A DNA stretch of 64,000 bases from Limnohabitans sp. WS1. GTDB taxonomy: Bacteria; Pseudomonadota; Gammaproteobacteria; Burkholderiales; Burkholderiaceae_C. The position numbers were made by a program, and so were the translations under genes. Below, one piece after another: positions 44,885-52,837 of this stretch; the stretch's first letter is position 1; each line of letters starts with the position of its first letter. The notes beneath the pieces were generated by a model, which was not told where the DNA came from, did not search any database, and saw nothing but the letters and a program-made list of their open reading frames with translations. The stretch spans positions 186,001 to 250,000 of the forward strand of contig NZ_NERU01000001.1 in assembly GCF_003063265.1 (NCBI RefSeq), given 5' to 3'.

Positions 44885-46411
44885 ATGAACATGACCGAAG
44901 ACCAACTCCAACAACAAGCCCTCGGCTGGCTGGCCTCGTTGGGTCACACGCCGCTGCGCGAAGGCGTTGAGCTGGAGTGCAAGGCCGCGCAAGGTGCCAA
45001 TGGCCAAGGCGAAGTACCCAAGGATTTTTGGCCCACGTATTCCGCCATGGCCAATGCCCACGGCGGCGTGGTTTTGTTGGGTATTCGTGAGAATGCAGGC
45101 GTGTTCAGCGTGGCCGGGCTGAACGATCCGGCCAAGGTGCGGGCCGATTTGTTCAATAACCTGAACAACCCAGGCAAGGTCAGCACCAATTTGCTAAGTG
45201 ATGTCGATGTGCAAGAGCTGGTGCTGGATGACCAGACTGTGTTGGCTGTGCGTGTGCCGCAAGCGGCCCGTAAAGACAAACCTGTTTTTTTGAACGGGCA
45301 GCCACTAGGCAACACGTACCGCCGCTTGAACGACGGCGACCGCAAGTGTGACGACGACACCGTCAAGCGCATGCTGGCCGACCAGGTGCAAGACAGCCGG
45401 GACACCCGCATTTGCAACCGCTTTGGCTTGAGCGATCTGGACCTTGAAAGTCTGCATGCGTACCGCAATCAGTTTGCCAGCCACAAGCCGGGCCACCCGT
45501 GGGTGGGCGTGGATGACACCGAGTTTTTGCGCTTATTGGGCGCGTGGCGCGATGACCGCAACACCGATGAAAGCGGCCTGACTTTGGCCGGGGTGCTGAT
45601 GTTTGGACAGTGGCCCGCCATCATGGAATGTGCGCCGCTGTATTTTGTGGATTACCAAGAACAACCCGATGTGCCCGACACGTCGGTGCGCTGGCTGGAC
45701 CGCGTGGTGCCCGATGGCACTTGGTCTGGCAATGTGTTCGACTTTTATCGCAAAGTCATTCGCAAACTGACGGCCGACCTGAAAGTGCCTTTTGTTCTGA
45801 AAGGCGACACACGGGTGGACGACACACCCATTCACCAGGCGTTGCGTGAGGCGCTGGTCAACACACTGGTGCATGCCGATTATTCAGACCGGGCGTCGGT
45901 GCGGGTGATCCGGCGGCCATCGGGTTTTGAGTTTCGTAACCCCGGCGCTTTGCGCGTGCCGGTGGCGCAGGCACTCAGGGGTGGCGAGAGCGACTGCCGC
46001 AACCGCACGCTGCAACAGATGTTTTTGATGATCAACCTGGGTGAGCGGGCTGGCTCGGGTGTGCCACGCATTTTGGCCAGCTGGCAGGGCGAGGGGCGCA
46101 CGTTGGAATTGACGGAATCGTTTGAGCCTTATGACCAATCGGTGCTGACGATGGGCTGGACGCCGGAGAAAGCGCCGGGGAAAGCGCCGGGGAAAACGTC
46201 GGAGAAAACGTCGGAGAAAACGTCGGAGAAAACGCCAGCAGGCATCCATCGCCTATTGCGAATAAACCCTCATATGACCATCGCAGACTTGTCCGCAGCG
46301 CTGGGAAAAACCACGCGAACCATTGAGCGAACTTTGGCCGCGATGCAAGAGCAAGGAAAAATTCAGCGCATTGGGGGCGACAAAGGTGGCTCTTGGAAAG
46401 TATTGAAATGA
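44885..46411 (+). CDS. AlbA_2 / HATPase / winged-helix protein (COG2865 type)
   Basis: 508 residues (ATG 44885; ATG 44891 equally good). The first 20 or so residues copy an HsdR start (see the repeat entry). Then an AlbA_2 (Schlafen-type) domain begins at about residue 25 (GVELECKAAQG, MANAHGGVVLLGIREN), followed by a GHKL-type ATPase region (HQALREALVNTLVHADYSD, GERAGSGVPRIL) and, after a repetitive EKTS/GKAP linker, a winged helix (MTIADLSAALGKTTRTIERT). Such proteins are known restriction-linked ORFs and putative regulators. Its stop overlaps the ATG of the hsdR stub. Confidence 0.85.
   Translation: MNMTEDQLQQQALGWLASLGHTPLREGVELECKAAQGANGQGEVPKDFWPTYSAMANAHGGVVLLGIRENAGVFSVAGLNDPAKVRADLFNNLNNPGKVSTNLLSDVDVQELVLDDQTVLAVRVPQAARKDKPVFLNGQPLGNTYRRLNDGDRKCDDDTVKRMLADQVQDSRDTRICNRFGLSDLDLESLHAYRNQFASHKPGHPWVGVDDTEFLRLLGAWRDDRNTDESGLTLAGVLMFGQWPAIMECAPLYFVDYQEQPDVPDTSVRWLDRVVPDGTWSGNVFDFYRKVIRKLTADLKVPFVLKGDTRVDDTPIHQALREALVNTLVHADYSDRASVRVIRRPSGFEFRNPGALRVPVAQALRGGESDCRNRTLQQMFLMINLGERAGSGVPRILASWQGEGRTLELTESFEPYDQSVLTMGWTPEKAPGKAPGKTSEKTSEKTSEKTPAGIHRLLRINPHMTIADLSAALGKTTRTIERTLAAMQEQGKIQRIGGDKGGSWKVLK
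44891..44946 (+). repeat. hsdR 5'-end duplicate, copy 1 (start of the AlbA_2 gene)
   Basis: About 56 bp nearly identical to 46408-46463: both encode QQALGWLAS preceded by MT(E/K)D and followed by similar residues. Most mismatches lie after codon 14. The copy supplies the translation start of the AlbA_2 gene. Confidence 0.75.
46163..46234 (+). repeat. Six 12-bp tandem repeats in the AlbA_2 gene linker
   Basis: Six in-frame 12-bp units encode PEKA, PGKA, PGKT, SEKT, SEKT, SEKT between the ATPase and winged-helix parts. Copy-number change would lengthen or shorten the linker by four residues without a frameshift. Confidence 0.85.
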
Positions 46412-46539
46412 CCAAAGACCCACTCGAACAACAAGCCCTCGGCTGGCTGGCTTCGGTGGGGTTCACGCAGCTCAACGACCGCGACCCAGATCTGGACCCA
46501 CTGGGCAAGTCTCAGGCGCTGGCATCTTCTGTCACGTAA
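46408..46539 (+). pseudogene. hsdR: HsdR remnant (N-terminal stub)
   Basis: 43 codons: LEQQALGWLASVGFTQLNDR matches the N-terminus of type I restriction subunits, then the frame runs out in unrelated sequence and a stop. A complete HsdR has about 800-1100 residues, so nuclease and helicase domains are lost. It is overlapped by the stop of the AlbA_2 gene (ATGA), the normal place for hsdR at the end of such operons. Confidence 0.7.
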
Positions 46540-46602
46540 ATGCCCCCACTTCACCCGGTGTTCGGTGCAAAATTGTCTTTTTGATTTCAGGCAGAGCACA
46601 CC

Positions 46603-47016
46603 ATGCAACCTTTCCATTTGGCTTTCCCCGTCACTTCTTTGGCCAAGGCCAGAGCGTTTTATGGTGACCTTTTGGGTTGCCCCGAAGGCCGCTCCAGCGA
46701 GCACTGGATCGACTTCAATTTTTATGGCCACCAAATCGTGGCGCACCTGAGCCCTTCAGAGGCGGGTCACCACAACACCAGCGCGGTCGATGGCGACAAC
46801 GTGCCTGTGCGGCATTTTGGTTTGGTGATGGAGATGGGCCAGTGGGAGGCCATGGCCGACAAGCTCAAAAAAGCGGGCACCCAATTTGTCATTGAGCCCC
46901 ACATTCGCTTCCAAGGTCAGGTGGGTGAGCAGGCCACCATGTTCTTTTTAGACCCCTGCGGCAATGCCGTTGAGTTCAAGGCCTTTGCAAACCCCGAGAG
47001 CCTTTTCGCCAAGTAA
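46603..47016 (+). CDS. VOC (glyoxalase/dioxygenase) family protein
   Basis: 137 residues, two beta-alpha-beta-beta-beta modules. Metal-ligand candidates: His in MQPFHLAFPV, His in VPVRHFGLVME, and Glu in the C-terminal FLDPCGNAVEFKAF. Similar small proteins are annotated as dioxygenase or glyoxalase-like; substrate unknown. Monocistronic; first gene after the island, converging on the serine hydrolase gene 13 bp away. Confidence 0.85.
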   Translation: MQPFHLAFPVTSLAKARAFYGDLLGCPEGRSSEHWIDFNFYGHQIVAHLSPSEAGHHNTSAVDGDNVPVRHFGLVMEMGQWEAMADKLKKAGTQFVIEPHIRFQGQVGEQATMFFLDPCGNAVEFKAFANPESLFAK

Positions 47017-47029
47017 ACCTCAGTGCCTT

Positions 47030-48079
47030 TCAGGGTTTCAACGACTGCATCACCCGGGCGATGCAGTCGTTTGTTTTTGTACTGTCAATCCAGCGCATGA
47101 TGCACACCAATTCCAGCACGGGGTCGACCCAGGTGATGGAGGACCCCGCGCCAATGGCAAACCAGGACGTGCGGGGCGCATCCTTGAACAAGGCACCGTC
47201 TTTGTTGAGCCAAATCAGGTAGCCGTAATAGGGCGCGATGTCGCAAGGCTGCTGCATCATCTGCAGCCATTGCTTGGACAAAATTTGTTGGCCTTTGAAC
47301 TGGCCTTGCCCCATGAGCATCAGGCCAATCAGCGCCTGGTCCATGGCTGAGATGGAAACGCCACCGCCCCAGTGGCTGCCGCCTGGCACCGACATCATGC
47401 GTTGGCCATTGACCTCGGTCCAGCCTTGCTCGTAGCCCACCCATTGAAACGGGTCTGAACACCCCAGGGGTTGCCTGAAAAATTCTTCAAACACCTCGGG
47501 CAGTGGGCGCTTGAACAGGTGCAGCAAGGCCAATGACAGTTGGTTGATGCGCACGTCGTTGTACTCAAACCGGGAGCCGGGTTCACCCAGTGGCCGGGCA
47601 TCGCCTTTTTTGCCGTCGGCTTGTCCGGCTTGGTATTCCAGCCAGCGGTACCGGTCAACTTGTTCAGGAATGCCCAAGCAGGTGCCTTCCCATTCGCTGG
47701 TTTGCTGCAGCAAATGGTGCCAGGTGATGCGCGACAGCCGATCGCCGTCGAAGCCAATGCCGGGGCATTGCTCGGCAACAGGCGTGTGAACGTTTTTGAT
47801 CAGCCCTTGGTCAAAGGCCAAGCCGGCCAGCAAGGCCAAGTAGGTTTTGGCCACACTGAAAGTCAGGTCGGCCTTGTGGGGCTCGCCCCATTGGGCCAGC
47901 AACTGGTGTTGGTGAAACAAAACCCCAGACACTGGCCCCCGCCCGTGGACGGGGCCATACAAACGGTTGTAGGGAGGTGGGTCGGCTTCATGAATGCCCC
48001 AAGGTGCCGAGTTGTCACGCGACCAGGGTGTCTCGCACGACTGGATGAATTCAAGGGTTGATTCAAGTGAGGGGTTCAT
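47030..48079 (-). CDS. Beta-lactamase-like serine hydrolase
   Basis: 349 residues. Class C beta-lactamase/esterase fold with the nucleophile motif SVAK (LTFSVAKTYLALLAG, about residue 72) and YxN in FEYNDVRINQ. No signal peptide, so probably a cytoplasmic esterase or amidase and not a periplasmic lactamase. ATG 48079 (MNPSLESTLEF) was preferred to the long open frame running upstream through a REP-like palindrome. Confidence 0.85.
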   Translation of the reverse strand: MNPSLESTLEFIQSCETPWSRDNSAPWGIHEADPPPYNRLYGPVHGRGPVSGVLFHQHQLLAQWGEPHKADLTFSVAKTYLALLAGLAFDQGLIKNVHTPVAEQCPGIGFDGDRLSRITWHHLLQQTSEWEGTCLGIPEQVDRYRWLEYQAGQADGKKGDARPLGEPGSRFEYNDVRINQLSLALLHLFKRPLPEVFEEFFRQPLGCSDPFQWVGYEQGWTEVNGQRMMSVPGGSHWGGGVSISAMDQALIGLMLMGQGQFKGQQILSKQWLQMMQQPCDIAPYYGYLIWLNKDGALFKDAPRTSWFAIGAGSSITWVDPVLELVCIMRWIDSTKTNDCIARVMQSLKP

Positions 48080-48187
48080 GTGGATGCTCGCATCAATGAA
48101 GGGGTATTGACTGGGGGCCTTTATGGGGCGGGACCCATGAAGATTGAATTGAAACGGTGCTTGCCAGCCATGTGTTTGATTTTTGTT

Positions 48188-48267
48188 GGAGCCCACCCTG
48201 TGGGCGATGGCTTGCAGGGCGAAGCTGAGGGCGTGTGCCACGCCCATCGCCCACAGAGGTGGGCTCC
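48188..48267. repeat. REP-like inverted repeat
   Basis: Arms 48188-48210 and 48244-48267 (GGAGCCCACC..GGGCGATGG and its complement, one base indel) around a 33-base spacer. Same GGAGC head and GCGATGG end as the other REP-like units. It lies in the 234-bp gap between two divergently placed minus-strand genes, where I see no other feature. Confidence 0.7.
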
Positions 48268-48313
48268 TGCAAGAGTCTTCGCTTGCTGATGATCCAAGAC
48301 TTCAGGGGGCGAA

Positions 48314-49504
48314 TCAATAGACGGGCGCTGCTTTTACCGCCTGCTGCGCTTTGTAAACCAGCTTGCGGGCCATGCTCCAGCGGTGCACTTCGCTGGGGCC
48401 GTCATAAACCCGGAAGGCGCGCATGTCCATGAAAATGCGCATCACCGGGGTTTCGGCGGTCATGCCCTGGCCGCCCAAAATTTGTACGCAGCGGTCCACC
48501 ACGCGCCATTCGGCTTCTGAGCAAGCCACTTTGGCGCGGCTTGATTCGTAGCCGCCTTTTTGGCCTTGGTCGAGCAGCCAGGCGGTGTGCCAGATGTGCA
48601 GGCGGGCGGTTTGCAGGTCGATGTCGTTGTCGGCCAGCATGAAGCCCACGCCTTCGTGTTCAGCCAGAGGTTTGCCAAAGGCGTGGCGACGGCTGGCGTA
48701 GTCGAGCGCGATGTCGTGTGCCCGCCGTGCCTGGCCCAGCCAGCGCATGCAGTGCGTCAGGCGGGCCGGTGCCAGCCGCACTTGGGCATAGCGAAAGCCT
48801 TGCCCCACTTCGCCCAGCACATCGGTGGCGGGCACGCGCAAGTTGTCAAAGCGCAGCACGCCGTGGCCGCCGGTAAAGCAGTTGTCCATGGCGTCCATGC
48901 TGCGTTCAAGGTGTATGCCGGGCTGGTCCATGTCGGTCAAGAACATGGTGGCGGTGCCATCTTCCATGCGGGCCATGATGATGGCGTAATGGGCGCCCTC
49001 AGCGCCAGTGATGAACCACTTGACGCCATTGATCAGGTAGTCGTCACCGTCGCGCACGGCGGTCGTTTTGAGCATGGAGGGGTCGGCTCCAGCGCCGGGG
49101 TCGGGCTCGGTCATGGCAAAGCACGAGCGTGTGTGGCCCGCCACCTGTGGGCGCAGCCAACGCTCTTTTTGCTCGGGGGTGGCCACTTCTTCCATGAGGT
49201 GGATGTTGCCTTCGTCGGGCGCGTGGATGTTGAGCGCGGTGGGCCCCAGGTTGGAGTAACCGGCTTCTTCAAACACCACCGCTTTGGCGATGTGGCTCAG
49301 GCCCAGCCCGCCCATGTCAACCGAGGCATGTGGCGTGAGCAAGCCCGCAGCGCGTGCGCGGCCAATCAGTTCCTGGCGCAAGTCTTCAGACGGGCCGTGT
49401 GGTCCGTGGCGCGGGTCACCTTCTAAGGGGATCACCTGTTCGGCAATGAACTGCCGCGTGAGATCGCGCAGGGCTGCAATGTCCGGTGGGATGTCAAAGT
49501 TCAT
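48314..49504 (-). CDS. Acyl-CoA dehydrogenase
   Basis: 396 residues, FAD-dependent alpha,beta-dehydrogenation of acyl-CoA. Seen: CFAMTEPDPGAGADPSMLKTT (FAD/substrate loop), GVKWFITGAEGAHYAI, and a C-terminal ARKLVYKAQQ region. The segment QILGGQGMTAETPVMRIFMDMRAFRVYDGPSEVH is typical of the branch acting on branched or odd substrates. Probably feeds electrons to ETF. Single gene; its role may link to the acyl-CoA synthetase at 50.9 kb. Confidence 0.9.
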   Translation of the reverse strand: MNFDIPPDIAALRDLTRQFIAEQVIPLEGDPRHGPHGPSEDLRQELIGRARAAGLLTPHASVDMGGLGLSHIAKAVVFEEAGYSNLGPTALNIHAPDEGNIHLMEEVATPEQKERWLRPQVAGHTRSCFAMTEPDPGAGADPSMLKTTAVRDGDDYLINGVKWFITGAEGAHYAIIMARMEDGTATMFLTDMDQPGIHLERSMDAMDNCFTGGHGVLRFDNLRVPATDVLGEVGQGFRYAQVRLAPARLTHCMRWLGQARRAHDIALDYASRRHAFGKPLAEHEGVGFMLADNDIDLQTARLHIWHTAWLLDQGQKGGYESSRAKVACSEAEWRVVDRCVQILGGQGMTAETPVMRIFMDMRAFRVYDGPSEVHRWSMARKLVYKAQQAVKAAPVY

Positions 49505-49726
49505 GGTCGCGTTTTCTCAGATCGTGGAACAGGGTCATTTGTGGGAATTGGAAGGGTTGTCTTGGTCTTGTCCTGTCCGGCCTGTGACTTGGTGTCGCCC
49601 GGGTGTCTTCGTCGGGACCTTCCTGCGGCTTGTCATCTGCGTGGCATGTCCAATGGCAGGTGGGTGCTAGTCTGCAAGAGATGACATGGGGACGGTGCCA
49701 TAACCCCATTCAAAAAAGGAAACCAC

Positions 49727-50344
49727 ATGAAGCTTTACACCGCCCACCGCGCTCCCAGCCCTCGCCGGGTGCTGATGTTTTTGGTCGAGAAAAACATCAC
49801 CGGCATCGAGATGGTCAACATGGACCTGAATGGCGGCGAGCACCGCACGCCCGAATACCTGGCCAAAAGCCCGCTGGCCAAAGTGCCCGCGTTGGAGTTG
49901 GACGACGGCCGCGTGATCACCGAAACCCGTGCGATTTGCACCTTGCTCGAAGGCCGTTACCCCGAGCCCAACCTGATGGGCGAGGGGGATGAGCGTGGCT
50001 TCATCGAGATGGCCGATCGGCAGGTGGAGTTGTATTTGCTGGGCGGCATTGCCAACGCGATTCGCCACAGCCACCCGGGCTTGGCAGCTTTGGAGAAGCC
50101 TCAGTTCCCCGAGTTCGGCCGCTCTCAGGCCGAGAAGGTGCGCGATGTCGCGCGGGGTTTTGACCAGCGACTGCAAACCCAGCCTTGGATCGCAGGCGTG
50201 CGTTTCACCATTGCCGACATCACCGCGTTTTGCGCTTTAGAGTTCGCGCGGGGTTTGATGAAGTTTGTGCCCGGTGACGAAGGCATGCCTGCCTTGCAGG
50301 CCTGGCGCGACCGCATGAATGAGCGGCCCAGCGCCAGAGTTTGA
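49727..50344 (+). CDS. Glutathione S-transferase family protein
   Basis: 205 residues. Thioredoxin-like N-domain (MKLYTAHRAPSPRRVLMFL, SPLAKVPALELDDG, ITETRAICTLLEG with the conserved cis-Pro and Glu/Thr glutathione site) and helical C-domain (TIADITAFCAL N-capping box). Substrate not predictable. AAGGAAA lies 6-7 bases before the ATG. The REP-like array begins 37 bp after its stop. Confidence 0.9.
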   Translation: MKLYTAHRAPSPRRVLMFLVEKNITGIEMVNMDLNGGEHRTPEYLAKSPLAKVPALELDDGRVITETRAICTLLEGRYPEPNLMGEGDERGFIEMADRQVELYLLGGIANAIRHSHPGLAALEKPQFPEFGRSQAEKVRDVARGFDQRLQTQPWIAGVRFTIADITAFCALEFARGLMKFVPGDEGMPALQAWRDRMNERPSARV

Positions 50345-50380
50345 CCAACGGCCGGGTGGCGCTGGCCTGAGCCCTTACCT

Positions 50381-50806
50381 GTAGGAGCGGCGTCCCCGCC
50401 GCGATAGAACCTCGTAGACCACCACCCATCGCCCCGAGGGCGGGGCTCCCACAAAGGAGAACCACATGGCGTTTGCATGAACTTTTTTTTGTAGGAGCGG
50501 CGTCCCCGCCGCGATAGAGCCTTGCAGACCACCATCTATCGCCCCGAGTGCGGGTCTCCCACAAAGGAGAACCACATGGCGTTTGCATGAACTTTTTTTT
50601 GTAGGAGCGGCGTCCCCGCCGCGATAGAGCCTCGAAGACCACCACCTATCGCCCCGAGGGCGGGGCTCCCACAAAGGGAGAACCACATGGCATTCGCATG
50701 AACTTTTTTTTGTGGGAGCGGCGCCCCCGCCGCGATAGGGCCTCGCAGACCACCACCCATCGCCCCGAGGGCGGGGCTCCCACAAAGGGAGAACCACATG
50801 GCGTTT
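50381..50806. repeat. Tandem array of four REP-like (BIME-type) units
   Basis: Units start at 50381, 50491, 50601 and 50712, period 110-111 bp. Each has GTAGGAGC or GTGGGAGC, a GCGGCG(T/C)CCCCGCCGCGAT hairpin, about 20 bp, then the inverted second palindrome ATCGCCCCGAGGGCGGGGC ending CTCCCAC, and a 36-bp linker with CACATGGC and GCATGAAC followed by a T run. It fills most of the 509-bp gap between the GST and acyl-CoA synthetase genes; no gene is present. Not a CRISPR array, because the linkers are all alike. Confidence 0.9.
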
Positions 50807-50853
50807 TTAAATGGATCAGGGAATGCCGATCGGGCATCCCGTCAACTGCTCAC

Positions 50854-52488
50854 TTAACTGAACACGCCGCCGTAGTCCTTGCGCAGGTCGTTCTTTTGAA
50901 CCTTGCCGGTGCCGCCCACGGGCAGGGATTCGAGGAAGACCACATCGTCGGGCACCCACCACTTGGCCACTTGGGTGGCCAAAAAGTCCAGGATCTCTTG
51001 TTTCTCGACGCTTTGGCCCGGCTTGCGCACGATGAACAGCAGGGGGCGTTCGTCCCACTTGGGGTGCTTGACGCCAATGACGGCGGCCATGGCCACAGCG
51101 GGGTGACCGATGGCGGCATTTTCCAAGTCAATCGAGCTGATCCACTCGCCGCCGGTTTTGATCACGTCCTTGGTGCGGTCGCGGATTTGCATGGTGCCGT
51201 GCGCGTCGATGGTGGCGATGTCGCCCGTGGGGAACCAGCCATCGACCAACGCGGTTTTTTCGGCCTTGAAATAGCGCTCCACGATCCACTGGCCACGCAC
51301 CATCAGCTCGCCTTGCGAGGTGCCGTCGCGGGGCAGGGTGTTGCCGTGGTCATCGACGATCTTGATCTCGATGCCCGAGACGGTTTTGCCTTGCTTGGCC
51401 ACAATGGCGTGTTGCTCTGCAGCGGGGCGCAGGCGGTCAGCGCGGGTCAAGTTGCTCATGGTGGCCACGGCGGTGGTCTCGGTCATGCCCCAGCCGTGGC
51501 GCACTTCCACACCATAGGTGTCCATGAACTTGGCGATCAGCGCCATGGGCATGGCCGAGCCGCCCACGCAGGTGCGCTTCATGTGGGCAAAGCGCAAGTT
51601 GTTTTGTTCGACGTGCTGGATCAGGCCCATCCAGATGGTGGGCACACCCGCGCTGATGGTGACTTGCTCGGTGTCCATCAGCTCGTACAAGCTGGCACCG
51701 TCGAGTTTGGGGCCAGGCAAGACCAGCTTGGTGCCCGCCACCAAAGCGGCGTAAGGGATGCACCAGGCGTTGATGTGGAACATGGGCACCACGGGCAAGA
51801 TGGTTTCCTGCGTGGACAGACCCAGCACATCGGGCATGCAGCCGGTGGTGGCGTTCAACACGATGGCGCGGTGCGTGTACAGCACCCCTTTGGGGTTGCC
51901 AGTGGTGCCTGAGGTGTAGCAAAGTGCAGCGCCTGTTTGATCGTCCAACTCGGGCCAGGCAAAGGTTGTGGGCTGTGGCGCAATCAGGTCTTCGTAATTG
52001 AGCACAGGGGCCACGCCCTCAATGGCGGGTGTGTTGGCCGCGTCGGCCAGGCACACCCAGGCGCGAACCTGAGGGCAATGCGCGGCAATGCCCTTGACCA
52101 GCGGCGCGAAGGTGGCGTCAAACAACACCACTTCGTCTTCGGCATGGTTGATCACATAGATCAGCTGTTGAGGGTGCAGGCGCGGGTTGCAGGTGTGCAT
52201 GACCATGCCACTGCCCGAGACGGCGTAATACGCTTCGAGGTGGCGGTGGTTGTTCCAGGCGATGGAGCCGACCGCGCTGCCCGCCTTCAGGCCCATTTGC
52301 GCCAGGGCATGGGCCAGTTGACGAGCGCGTTGGGCCGCATCGGCATAGGTGTAGCGGTGCAGCGGGCCGTGCGTCTCGCGCGAGACGATGTCTTGCTCGC
52401 CAAATTGGGCAGCGCCATGTTCAAGAATGCCCGAAATGAGCAAGGGGCGATTCATCATGAGACCGGATTGGGGCATGTGGGGGTCCAT
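50854..52488 (-). CDS. Acyl-CoA synthetase (medium/long-chain, AMP-forming)
   Basis: 544 residues. Adenylate-forming enzyme: P-loop [44 protein letters not shown], and the C-terminal catalytic lysine in [15 protein letters not shown]. The branch also contains methylmercaptopropionyl-CoA ligases, so the acyl chain is uncertain. [17 protein letters not shown] was taken as the start; the frame is open 36 codons further upstream without homology. Near an acyl-CoA dehydrogenase gene but separated from it by the GST gene and the REP array. Confidence 0.9.
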   Translation of the reverse strand: MDPHMPQSGLMMNRPLLISGILEHGAAQFGEQDIVSRETHGPLHRYTYADAAQRARQLAHALAQMGLKAGSAVGSIAWNNHRHLEAYYAVSGSGMVMHTCNPRLHPQQLIYVINHAEDEVVLFDATFAPLVKGIAAHCPQVRAWVCLADAANTPAIEGVAPVLNYEDLIAPQPTTFAWPELDDQTGAALCYTSGTTGNPKGVLYTHRAIVLNATTGCMPDVLGLSTQETILPVVPMFHINAWCIPYAALVAGTKLVLPGPKLDGASLYELMDTEQVTISAGVPTIWMGLIQHVEQNNLRFAHMKRTCVGGSAMPMALIAKFMDTYGVEVRHGWGMTETTAVATMSNLTRADRLRPAAEQHAIVAKQGKTVSGIEIKIVDDHGNTLPRDGTSQGELMVRGQWIVERYFKAEKTALVDGWFPTGDIATIDAHGTMQIRDRTKDVIKTGGEWISSIDLENAAIGHPAVAMAAVIGVKHPKWDERPLLFIVRKPGQSVEKQEILDFLATQVAKWWVPDDVVFLESLPVGGTGKVQKNDLRKDYGGVFS

Positions 52489-52546
52489 AGGTTGAAGTGT
52501 TGAAACTTGATTGTCGGCCCAAAAAGGCCACGAAGTTCGGCTTGTT

Positions 52547-52783
52547 TCAGTCACCGATTCGCACGAATCGAGGCTGTACCTGTCCATTGAATTCACCCAC
52601 TTCTGTGAACATGGCTGCGGGCCTCACCCACAGGCCTTGTTCGCCATAAAGGGCCTGGTACAGGGTCATGGCTTGCAAGTCTTCGCTGTGGCGAACGGTG
52701 CCCAGCACGCGGTATTGACCACCTTTGTAATGACGGTACAAGCCTTTGGGTGTTTCGATCAGTGAGGGCAGAGTTTCGGACAT
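52547..52783 (-). CDS. DUF1653 domain protein
   Basis: 78 residues. TPKGLYRHYKGGQYRVLGTVRHSED and MTLYQALYGEQGLWVRP are the DUF1653 signature, a small beta-rich cytosolic fold of unknown function. AGGAAA lies 5 bases upstream of the ATG at 52783. Divergent from the RsmB-type gene with 54 bp between starts. Confidence 0.88.
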   Translation of the reverse strand: MSETLPSLIETPKGLYRHYKGGQYRVLGTVRHSEDLQAMTLYQALYGEQGLWVRPAAMFTEVGEFNGQVQPRFVRIGD

Positions 52784-52837
52784 GAGTTTCCTGTTGAGAG
52801 CGTTGCGGGCCGGGCAGGAATGGGACAATACACCCCT

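Noticed and set aside
40613..46600. Island as an integrated phage or integrative element
   Set aside because: No integrase, tRNA, terminal direct repeat, phage structural or conjugation gene; a degraded restriction locus with cargo explains the content.
50381..50806. Repeat array considered as CRISPR
   Set aside because: The period is 110 bp, the repeated part is palindromic, linkers are identical and no cas genes are near.
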